A DNA stretch of 64,000 nucleotides from Oscillospiraceae bacterium (GTDB lineage: Bacteria; Bacillota; Clostridia; Oscillospirales; Ruminococcaceae), in the NCBI GenBank assembly GCA_017550285.1, contig JAFZPP010000041.1, positions 20,623-84,622 of the forward strand, in the 5' to 3' direction. Shown here piece after piece: positions 46,626 through 54,245 of the stretch. Positions within the stretch are counted from its first letter, which is position 1; each line of letters begins with the position of its first letter. The position numbers and the translations under genes are program-made. The notes beneath the pieces are model-generated. The model was not told the origin of the DNA. It ran no database searches and saw only the letters and a list, made by a program, of their open reading frames with translations.

Positions 46626-47033
46626 TCTATCTCCTTCCCCCGCGCACTGCGCGGGCGGGCAGTGCCCGCTTCCATTTCGCTTCGCATCGCGCCGTGCGCG
46701 GCTCCGTTTCGCTTCGCCTTTCTTTGGCTGATTGTGCATGACAGTTCGTTGCTCAGTTCATTTTTGGCGGCTCTCCGCCGCCGCCCGAATCGGCACAGCC
46801 CTTGCAGCGCTTACGGTCATGCGCTTAACCACGTACCAAAGACGAGTATGCGCGTATGCTTTTAACGGTTCCCACTTCGGTGCAGAATCGGAGCCGCGCA
46901 CTGCGCGGCGGGCACTGCCCTCCTATCCCCCAAAACAGCATTGCCTGATTGAGGCATAGCCAATCATTTCATCATTCTGAGCCTTCGGCGGACTTCAGAT
47001 CAATGAAGGCGGGCACCGCCCGCCCGCAAAAGA
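46626..47033. repeat. Intergenic region with GC palindromes
   Basis: No coding region. GCGCACTGCGCGGGCGGGCAG (46642 on) recurs as GCGCACTGCGCGGCGGGCA near 46892, and CAGATCAATGAAGGCGGGCA with a CCGCCCGCC arm lies at 46996-47027, resembling the units at 29660 and 53982. TTTCGCTTCGC also occurs twice (46676, 46711). The rimP promoter must lie here or upstream. Confidence 0.6.
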
Positions 47034-47060
47034 AAAGACCGGAAGTGGTTTCCGGTCTTT
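47034..47060 (-). terminator. Terminator of the two-component operon
   Basis: AAAGACCGGAA (47034-47044) pairs with TTCCGGTCTTT (47050-47060); T-rich on both strands. The 157 bp from here to the kinase stop hold nothing recognised. Confidence 0.8.
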
Positions 47061-47217
47061 CTTTATCTCATCGTTTTTACTGTATCATATTGTACCACTT
47101 TTCCCGCAAAAATGCAAGGGATTTGCAGTCTTTTCCGCGGCTTTTCTATATATTGCACAATTTCACATATAATATGTACGCAAAGTTTGTTCTGATATTT
47201 CGTATGATATTGCAAAA

Positions 47218-49719
47218 TCACAGCAATTCTGCCGGATCCTCTGCGGACTCCGGTTCTGCTGCTTCTGCTGCCGCAGCAGACTCCGGTTCCTCGGGCGCAT
47301 GATACAGCGGGAATTCCAGATGCACCTTAAAGAGATCGCCGTCCGTGCTCAGCGCCAGGATACCGTTTTGCAGTGCGGTCAGATCACGCGCGATGGAAAG
47401 TCCCAGACCGCTGCCCTCCGTATGGCGGGATGCGTCCCCGCGGACAAAGCGCTCCATAAGCACCTCCGGCGAGACATTGAGCGGCAGCGCAGAAATATTT
47501 TTCAGCGTGATCTTGACGAGGTCATTCTCTGCACAGACATCGAGATACACGCGCGTACCGGTCAGTGCATATTTGCAGGCATTGTTCAGCAGATTGTCAA
47601 AGACGCGCCAGATTTGTCTGCCGTCTGCAAGAATTGTCAGCGGCTCCTCCGGCGCATTCAGCACCAGCGAGAGCTCTTTGGCGGCGAGCTGTCCTTCATA
47701 TTCACCGGCAATCTGCGAGAGCAGCACCTGCAAATCCGTCGGCATCAGCTCGACATTGAGATTGCCGGTCGAAGCCTTGGAGGCATCCACCAGATCAATC
47801 GTCAGCTTCTTGAGGCGCGCCGCCTGTCTGCGGAGCACATCAAGATATTCGCCTGCTGCTTCTGTCTGCATCGGTTCACGGCTCAGCAGATCGACATAAT
47901 TGACAATGGAGGTCAGAGGCGTTTTCAGATCATGCGAAACATTCGTAATGAGTTCCGTCCGCAGATGCTCCGCCCTTGTCTGCCTTGCAACAACATCCTC
48001 GATGCTGTGTGTGATATCATTGAGCGAATCGTCAAACCTTGCGAAATCGCCGCCCAGCGGCAGCGGATGCGTTGCAGGTTCAAAATTGCCGCTTTCCATT
48101 TCCCTGACATGCTTATGCAGCTCGAAATATGCATAGATGCAGTATACCAGCAGCATAATCACCAGCAGATCCAGTATGCCGACTGCAATCACGGCAAGCC
48201 TGCCCTTCGCCGGTATGACAAATGCATTCAGGAGGAACATCAGTCCTGCCAGCAGCATGAGAACAACCGTTGTAAATGTATGATTCCGGAACATGCCGAA
48301 GAGAAAGCTGAAAATCCGGATGAAGCCGAAGCTCTTCCAGAATGTACCCGACTTTACGCGGATTGCCGTGGTATAGAGCCAGAGCACGCAGCATGCGGCA
48401 ATGCAGAGAATCATGCCGATGCAGAAGACTGCAATGATGCGGTACGAGGAACCGAGTTTTGACAGAAACATCAGCAGCGCAACGGATGCCAGCAGCATCA
48501 CAGGCGGCAGCACCCAGAAGCATTCATATGCGATATTATGGATGCGGGTCGCGGCGATTTTGCCGTATTTGTCCGGCGAGCCTGCCGCGGAGCACATGGC
48601 AATCGACGCGATGACCGTAAACACCAGCAGAATGAACATCAGCATGACTGACCATTCCGAATGCCGGAAGAGCAGCGAATAGACTGCGAAATTTGAGCGG
48701 ATCGTATCGTCGATCTCAAGACGCTCCGGCAGATAATTACGGATATAGCAGGTCATCCAGTCTGTATGCGCCGCACGGATTGTGATATCGAGTCCGCCGG
48801 TCAGCAGCTTTTCCAGCTCAGGGTCGGACGCGACAACCGTCTGACCGTTCTGCTTCATTTCATAGTAATGGTCAAGCGTATCATGCCGCTCATCGCAGCG
48901 CGCGAAAGCATTGATGCGGACGATGACCCCGCGCTCGTCGTCATTCTGCCTTGCATTGACGACCTGCTCGGAAATATCCGTTTCCGCCTTTGCCAGAAGC
49001 GCATCCGGAACCTCCGACGCATCGACGATCTGCCAGCTGCAAAGCTCGCCGTAGGTTCCCTGATAGTCAAAATCCTTTGCGGCGGCTTTGCTGTCAAATT
49101 CGCGGTATTCGACGGTCGGGATGTCATAGACGCGCAGATTCAGTCCCTCATGAAAGATCGACGTCACGCGGTCATTTGTAAAATACCAGAGCTGATAATC
49201 CTCCGGCGAATCCAGAAACAGCGAGACATTTCCGTATACGATATCCTGATAGGATTCCGCCGGATTATCAAAATGCTTGCCGACCTGATACGTGCTCTCG
49301 CCAAGCATCACATCCGTGATAATGACATGCGAGGCAAGCATCGGCTGCTCGCTGACCGGATGCGGATCGTTTGTCAGCAGCAGCTTGCCGTCGCTGTCGG
49401 TCGCGGCGAAGCGGAAGTTTGTATTTTCCGGCGCAAAATGCGTTTGATACGTATGCAGCATCTGCGTCAGACCGACTTCGGAATCGTCGCTGTTGATGCT
49501 GTGCAGATAGACCTGCAAATATTCCTCAACAAGCGGCTCTTCCTTCTTTTCGGTCATATTGAGGAACAGCGTGCGGAAATCCGCTTTGTTGTCGGAATAC
49601 CCGATGCCGCAGTTCAGAATAACGATCAGCAGCGTAATGCCGAAGCCCCACATGAAGACAATCGCCAGTATAATCGAAATCACGGAAAATACGCTGTTAT
49701 GTAATTTTTTGACTGACAT
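47218..49719 (-). CDS. Sensor histidine kinase with large extracellular and multi-spanning membrane region
   Basis: 833 residues. TM1 ~12-37, an extracytoplasmic sensor of ~300 residues, then about six membrane segments (~345-545), a HAMP-like stretch, HisKA with NVSHDLKTPLTSI (phospho-His ~595), and HATPase_c with NLLNNACKYA and SGLGLSIA. The C-terminal ~25 residues are Ala/Glu/Pro-rich. Paired with the response regulator 36 bp upstream on the same strand. The layout of single TM plus loop plus a seven-segment-like block is unusual; the signal is unknown. Confidence 0.92.
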   Translation of the reverse strand: MSVKKLHNSVFSVISIILAIVFMWGFGITLLIVILNCGIGYSDNKADFRTLFLNMTEKKEEPLVEEYLQVYLHSINSDDSEVGLTQMLHTYQTHFAPENTNFRFAATDSDGKLLLTNDPHPVSEQPMLASHVIITDVMLGESTYQVGKHFDNPAESYQDIVYGNVSLFLDSPEDYQLWYFTNDRVTSIFHEGLNLRVYDIPTVEYREFDSKAAAKDFDYQGTYGELCSWQIVDASEVPDALLAKAETDISEQVVNARQNDDERGVIVRINAFARCDERHDTLDHYYEMKQNGQTVVASDPELEKLLTGGLDITIRAAHTDWMTCYIRNYLPERLEIDDTIRSNFAVYSLLFRHSEWSVMLMFILLVFTVIASIAMCSAAGSPDKYGKIAATRIHNIAYECFWVLPPVMLLASVALLMFLSKLGSSYRIIAVFCIGMILCIAACCVLWLYTTAIRVKSGTFWKSFGFIRIFSFLFGMFRNHTFTTVVLMLLAGLMFLLNAFVIPAKGRLAVIAVGILDLLVIMLLVYCIYAYFELHKHVREMESGNFEPATHPLPLGGDFARFDDSLNDITHSIEDVVARQTRAEHLRTELITNVSHDLKTPLTSIVNYVDLLSREPMQTEAAGEYLDVLRRQAARLKKLTIDLVDASKASTGNLNVELMPTDLQVLLSQIAGEYEGQLAAKELSLVLNAPEEPLTILADGRQIWRVFDNLLNNACKYALTGTRVYLDVCAENDLVKITLKNISALPLNVSPEVLMERFVRGDASRHTEGSGLGLSIARDLTALQNGILALSTDGDLFKVHLEFPLYHAPEEPESAAAAEAAEPESAEDPAELL

Positions 49720-49755
49720 GAAAGGTCAGAACACCCCCTGTAGCAACTGCGCCGT

Positions 49756-50448
49756 TCACGGCTTTTCGAGCTTGTAGCCCTGTCCCCAGACAACCTTGAT
49801 CTGGCGCGGCTCCTGCGGATTGATCTCGAGCTTTTCGCGCAGATGCCGGATGTGCACGGCGACGGTATTCTCCGAGCCGATCGGATTTGCCTTCCAGACC
49901 GCCTGATAGATTTCGCGCGGCGGAAAGACCGTTCCGACATTGTGCATCAGCAGCGAAAGAATCTCATATTCAATCGGTGTCAGCGGGACGGGCACACCGT
50001 CGAGTGTTGCCGAACGCGCCTTGATATCGAGCGAAATACTGCCGACGGTCAGCGTATTCGGATCGTCCGCCTCCGCAGCGCCGAGCCGCAGATACCGCCG
50101 AAGCTGCGAGCGCACGCGCGCGACAACCTCTGCCGGCGAAAACGGCTTTGTAATATAGTCGTCCGCGCCGACATTCAGTCCGAGAATCTTGTCAGAGTCT
50201 TCGGATTTCGCCGTCAGCAGAATCACGGGGACATTGCTTGTCTTGCGGATTTCAGTCATTGCCGCGATGCCGTCCATTTCCGGCATCATGATATCCATGA
50301 GAATAAGCTGGATATTCTGGGTCTGTGCAATCTGCACCGCCTCTCTGCCGGAATAGGCGCAGACAGTCTGCCAGCCCTCGGCACGCAGATAAATATTCAG
50401 CGCCGAAACGATATCCCGTTCGTCATCACAAAGCAAAATCGTCTCCAT
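49756..50448 (-). CDS. OmpR-family response regulator
   Basis: 230 residues from ATG 50448, with AAAGGAG upstream. Receiver domain with acidic pair CDDE, phospho-Asp52 in LMDIMMPEMDG, Thr in LLTAK and Lys in TKPF; C-terminal winged helix (GVPVPLTPIEYEILSLL, then VAVHIRHLREKLE). First gene of the operon with the kinase. Targets unknown. Confidence 0.95.
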   Translation of the reverse strand: METILLCDDERDIVSALNIYLRAEGWQTVCAYSGREAVQIAQTQNIQLILMDIMMPEMDGIAAMTEIRKTSNVPVILLTAKSEDSDKILGLNVGADDYITKPFSPAEVVARVRSQLRRYLRLGAAEADDPNTLTVGSISLDIKARSATLDGVPVPLTPIEYEILSLLMHNVGTVFPPREIYQAVWKANPIGSENTVAVHIRHLREKLEINPQEPRQIKVVWGQGYKLEKP

Positions 50449-50490
50449 AAGAAGGTACACTCCTTTCCGCATACATCCTTCTGTACTCTT

Positions 50491-50519
50491 ATTATACACG
50501 CTTCGTCAAGAAGTTGCAA
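50491..50519 (-). promoter_or_regulatory. Promoter of the two-component operon
   Basis: Minus-strand TTGCAA (50514-50519), 17 bp, TATAAT (50491-50496). Confidence 0.7.
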
Positions 50520-50597
50520 GCCCTGTTTTATAAAGGTTTTCTTAAAATGCCGGATATGCCGCTATGTGAAATCTGTGTGAAAGTTCCGGCAGAGGGC

Positions 50598-50625
50598 TTG
50601 CATTTTTCCGAAAATGTGGTATACT
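50598..50625 (+). promoter_or_regulatory. Promoter of htpG
   Basis: TTGCAT (50598-50603), 16 bp, TATACT (50620-50625), immediately upstream of the CIRCE operator. Confidence 0.7.
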
Positions 50626-50629
50626 TGTA

Positions 50630-50656
50630 TTAGCACTCGAGACAGCAGAGTGCTAA
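50630..50656 (+). promoter_or_regulatory. CIRCE operator (HrcA binding site)
   Basis: TTAGCACTC (50630-50638), nine bases, GAGTGCTAA (50648-50656): an exact match to the consensus CIRCE inverted repeat. It overlaps the expected transcription start of htpG, so HrcA should repress this gene and heat should relieve it. Confidence 0.95.
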
Positions 50657-50683
50657 TTTCATTTCGGAAAGGTGACCGTTCTC

Positions 50684-52573
50684 ATGGAACAGAAACTATT
50701 TCAGGCAGAATCCAAGCGCATGCTGGACCTGATGATTCATTCGATCTATACACACAAGGAGATTTTCCTGCGCGAGCTGATCTCCAATGCTTCTGATGCA
50801 ATCGACAAGCTCTATTTCCGCTCGCTGACAGATCAGACCGTCGGCAAGAGCCGCGACGATTTTTACATTGAAATCCGTCCGGACAAGGAAAAGCGTACCC
50901 TGACGATCATCGACAACGGCATCGGCATGACCGCAGAGGAGCTCGAGCAGAATCTCGGCGTCATTGCACATTCCGGCTCCCGTGCCTTCAAGACGGAGAA
51001 TACCCTCGACGAGAACACCGATATTATCGGTCAGTTCGGCGTCGGCTTCTATTCGGCATTCATGGTCGCAAAGCGCGTGACCGTCCGCACAAAGGCATTC
51101 GGTGCCGATACCGCCTATGAATGGCAGTCTGAGGGCGTGGAAGGCTATACGATTGACACCTGCACAAAAAACGATGCCGGTACAGAGATCGTGCTCGAGC
51201 TGCTCGACGATACCGATGACGAAAAGTATTCCGAATTTCTCGAGGAATTCAGAATCCGTCAGCTCATCAAAAAGTATTCCGATTATATCCGCTTCCCGAT
51301 CCGCATGGAAATCAGCCGCGAAAAGCTGAAAGAGGGCAGCGAATCCGAATATGAGACACATATCGAGGTCGAAACGCTCAACAGCATGACGCCGATGTGG
51401 AAGAAGAATAAAAATGAACTGACCGAGGAAGACTATACCAAATTCTACCGCGACAAATTCTTCGATTATACCGAGCCGCTGCTGCATATCCACAACCGCA
51501 GCGAGGGTACCGTCACCTACAATTCGCTGCTCTATATTCCGGCGAAGGCACCGTTCGATTATTACTCGAAGGATTATGAGAAGGGCTTGCAGCTTTATGC
51601 ATCCGGTGTCATGATCATGGAGAAGTGCAGCGATCTGCTGCCGGATCATTTCAGCTTTGTCAAGGGTCTGGTCGATTCCGAGGACCTCTCGCTGAATATC
51701 TCCCGTGAGATGCTCCAGCATGACCGTCAGCTCAAGCTGATTGCAAAATCGCTGGAAAAGTCGATCAAGAATGAGCTCAGCAAGCTGCTGAAAACCGACC
51801 GCGAAAAATATACCGAATTCTGGAAGGCATTCGGCATCCAGATCAAATTCGGCGTCTATAACGAATTCGGCAGAAACAAGGAGCTTTTGCAGGATCTGCT
51901 GATGTTCCACAGCTCCGGCTGTGACGATGCAGAGGGCTTCTCGACCCTCGGCGAATATGTCACGCGGATGCGCGAGAATCAGAAGTATATCTACTATGCT
52001 GCCGGTGAAACCGTGACGCGCTGTGCATCGCTGCCTGCTGCGGAGCTTGTCCGCGACAAGGGCTATGAGGTACTGTATCTGACCGACAGCGTCGATGAGT
52101 TTGCAATCCAGATGCTCCAGAAGTATCAGGATAAGGAATTCAAGAATGTCTCCGCAGGCGATCTCGGACTCGAATCCGAGGAGGACAAAACCGCGCTTGA
52201 GGAGAAAAATAACGCCGCAAAAGACCTCTTTGCAGCGATGCAGAAGGCACTGGAAGGCAAGGTCAAGAGCGTGCGCCTCTCGAACCGTTTGAAGAATCAC
52301 GCCGTCTGCCTCTCGAGTGAGGGCGATCTTTCGCTCGAAATGGAGAAGGTGCTCAACACCATGCCGACCGGTCAGAAGGTGCAGGCGGAGCGCGTGTTGG
52401 AGCTGAATCCGGAGCATCCGGTCTTTGCAACGCTCGAGCGCTTGCAGACAGAGGACCCCGACAAGCTCGCAAAGTATTCCGATCTGCTCTATCAGCAGGC
52501 GCTGCTCATCGAGGGCATGCCGATTGAGGATCCGGTCGCACTCAGCAAGATGATCTGCGAGCTCATGGTCTGA
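50684..52573 (+). CDS. htpG: Hsp90-family chaperone HtpG
   Basis: 629 residues from ATG 50684. N-terminal ATPase: ELISNASDAIDKL, IIDNGIGM, and GQFGVGFYSAFMV; middle and C-terminal dimerisation domains complete. ATP-dependent cytoplasmic chaperone. Controlled by its own promoter and CIRCE, followed by a strong terminator, so it is monocistronic. Confidence 0.97.
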   Translation: MEQKLFQAESKRMLDLMIHSIYTHKEIFLRELISNASDAIDKLYFRSLTDQTVGKSRDDFYIEIRPDKEKRTLTIIDNGIGMTAEELEQNLGVIAHSGSRAFKTENTLDENTDIIGQFGVGFYSAFMVAKRVTVRTKAFGADTAYEWQSEGVEGYTIDTCTKNDAGTEIVLELLDDTDDEKYSEFLEEFRIRQLIKKYSDYIRFPIRMEISREKLKEGSESEYETHIEVETLNSMTPMWKKNKNELTEEDYTKFYRDKFFDYTEPLLHIHNRSEGTVTYNSLLYIPAKAPFDYYSKDYEKGLQLYASGVMIMEKCSDLLPDHFSFVKGLVDSEDLSLNISREMLQHDRQLKLIAKSLEKSIKNELSKLLKTDREKYTEFWKAFGIQIKFGVYNEFGRNKELLQDLLMFHSSGCDDAEGFSTLGEYVTRMRENQKYIYYAAGETVTRCASLPAAELVRDKGYEVLYLTDSVDEFAIQMLQKYQDKEFKNVSAGDLGLESEEDKTALEEKNNAAKDLFAAMQKALEGKVKSVRLSNRLKNHAVCLSSEGDLSLEMEKVLNTMPTGQKVQAERVLELNPEHPVFATLERLQTEDPDKLAKYSDLLYQQALLIEGMPIEDPVALSKMICELMV

Positions 52574-52593
52574 TCAGACATATCATGCAAATC

Positions 52594-52634
52594 AAAAACC
52601 GTGCAGACTGGTTATTTCCGTCTGCACGGTTTTT
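52594..52634 (+). terminator. Terminator of htpG
   Basis: AAAAACCGTGCAGAC (52594-52608) pairs with GTCTGCACGGTTTTT (52620-52634). Confidence 0.9.
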
Positions 52635-52637
52635 CTC

Positions 52638-52666
52638 TTTACTTTTCAGAACATTTGTGCTATAAT
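52638..52666 (+). promoter_or_regulatory. Promoter of rmuC
   Basis: TTTACT (52638-52643), 17 bp, TATAAT (52661-52666). Confidence 0.6.
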
Positions 52667-52716
52667 AAAAAGGTCCCTGCAATACGGGACGGATTCAAAA
52701 GAAAGGGCAAAATAAT

Positions 52717-53991
52717 ATGCAGATTGCAATTCTGATACTTGTCATTGTCAGCCTGCTGATGCAGGGATTCATGCTCGCCGTGCTGTACGGCAGAAATCCG
52801 GCAAAGGAGCGTGCCGCGATGCAGGAGCTGCTCCGCCGGATGCAGAAGGAAGAGCAGAAGCTGCGGAAGGAGCAGACCGCCGGTACGAATGAGACCATTC
52901 AGCTTTCCATGCAGATGGTCAATGAAAATCTTTCGCATAATCAGTCGCAGACGCGGGAAACCACTGCCGCCCAGCTGCGGCAGTTTGAGGAGCGGATTCA
53001 GGGACTCGAAGCTGCAAACGGCAGGTCGATGTCCATGCTGCGCGAGACCGTCACGCAGCAGATGGAGCAGCTCCGCTCGCAGAATGATCAGCGCCTGCGC
53101 GAGATTCAGAAAACCGTCGATGATACCTTGCAGGAGCATCTCGAAGCAAAGATGAACGAGAGCTTCAAGCGCGTGACGGAAAGCCTCGAGGCGGTCTATA
53201 AAGGACTCGGCGAGATGAAATCGCTTGCAGGCGATGTCGGCGGACTCAAGCGTGTGCTCTCGAATGTCAAGACGCGCGGTACATTCGGTGAGATTCAGCT
53301 CGGCAGCATTTTGCAGGAAATCCTCGCACCGGAGCAGTATGCGGCAAATGTCGAGACTGTTCCGGGAACCGGCAAGCGTGTCGAATTTGCAATCAAGCTG
53401 CCGACCGAGGACGGCGCGCCGGTCTGGCTGCCGATTGACTCCAAATTTCCTGCCGACTGCTATACACAGCTGCTCGATGCGCAGGAATCCGGCGACAAGG
53501 CAGCCGTCGATGCGGCAGGCGCGGTTCTGCGGCAGCGCATCCAGAGCTTTGCAAAGGATATTCACGATAAATATCTGCATGAGCCGGAAACGACTGCATT
53601 CGGCATTCTGTTTCTGCCCTTTGAGGGGCTGTATTCCGAGGTTGTCAGCAGCGGTCTGACAACGGTTTTGCAGCAGAAATACTGTGTCAATATTGCAGGT
53701 CCCTCAACCATGGCGGCGATGCTCAATGCACTGTACATGGGCTTCCGGACGCTTGCAATCCAGAAGCAGTCCGATCAGGTCTGGCAGATTCTCAGCGGCG
53801 TCCGCGAGGAATTCGGCAGATTTGAGGATGCGCTCAACGGCACAAAGAAAAAGCTCGATGCCGCGGGCAGAGAGCTCGATCAGCTTGTCGGCGCAAGAAC
53901 CCGCGCAATCAACAAAAAGCTCGCCGATATCCAGCGGCAGACAGTGCCTGCGCAGGGCGACAGCGGGCAGCTCCCGCCGGCATTGATCTAA
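52717..53991 (+). CDS. rmuC: DNA recombination protein RmuC
   Basis: 424 residues. N-terminal membrane anchor (~2-24), a long coiled coil (~30-165) and the RmuC nuclease-like domain (RGTFGEIQLGSILQEIL, WLPIDSKFP). Limits inversions between repeats in E. coli; biochemical activity is not settled. The last ~10 codons and the stop are formed by a copy of a dispersed repeat (see 53963-54128), so the C-terminus differs from the ancestral one. Confidence 0.92.
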   Translation: MQIAILILVIVSLLMQGFMLAVLYGRNPAKERAAMQELLRRMQKEEQKLRKEQTAGTNETIQLSMQMVNENLSHNQSQTRETTAAQLRQFEERIQGLEAANGRSMSMLRETVTQQMEQLRSQNDQRLREIQKTVDDTLQEHLEAKMNESFKRVTESLEAVYKGLGEMKSLAGDVGGLKRVLSNVKTRGTFGEIQLGSILQEILAPEQYAANVETVPGTGKRVEFAIKLPTEDGAPVWLPIDSKFPADCYTQLLDAQESGDKAAVDAAGAVLRQRIQSFAKDIHDKYLHEPETTAFGILFLPFEGLYSEVVSSGLTTVLQQKYCVNIAGPSTMAAMLNALYMGFRTLAIQKQSDQVWQILSGVREEFGRFEDALNGTKKKLDAAGRELDQLVGARTRAINKKLADIQRQTVPAQGDSGQLPPALI

Positions 53992-54128
53992 AGGCGGCAG
54001 CGCCCGCATGCATTGATCTAAAGGCGGGCAGCGCCCGCATGCACTGATCTAAAGTTCTCAGGATGCGCATTTGCAAATCCGTCTGAACGCGCTCCTTCCT
54101 CCCTCTCCTCTTCTTCCTTCTTTTTCTC
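53963..54128 (-). repeat. Dispersed intergenic repeat, copy B (inverted relative to copy A)
   Basis: Read on the minus strand it has the same order as 29585-29730: purine-rich lead, TTGCAAATGCGCATCCTGAG, AACTTTAGATCA, then two to three ~31-bp units with a GCGGGCGCTGCCCGC palindrome. The first unit (plus-strand coordinates 53963-53997) runs into rmuC; ATTGATCTAA supplies its stop. Confidence 0.75.
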
Positions 54129-54161
54129 AACAACCGTAAATGAAAAGTAACTGCTCTCAGC

Positions 54162-54190
54162 TTGCTTTTTGTGTGATAATATGCTATAAT
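54162..54190 (+). promoter_or_regulatory. Promoter of the leucine-rich-repeat protein gene
   Basis: TTGCTT (54162-54167), 17 bp, TATAAT (54185-54190), near-identical to the promoter at 26881-26909. Confidence 0.7.
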
Positions 54191-54245
54191 GGAATCGGCA
54201 TCTCCCGTATCAGCATCATTTGTTTTTACAGAAAGGCAGGTCTTT

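Noticed and set aside
50696..52417. 573-codon open frame opposite htpG
   Set aside because: Antisense to a complete HtpG with no ribosome-binding site.
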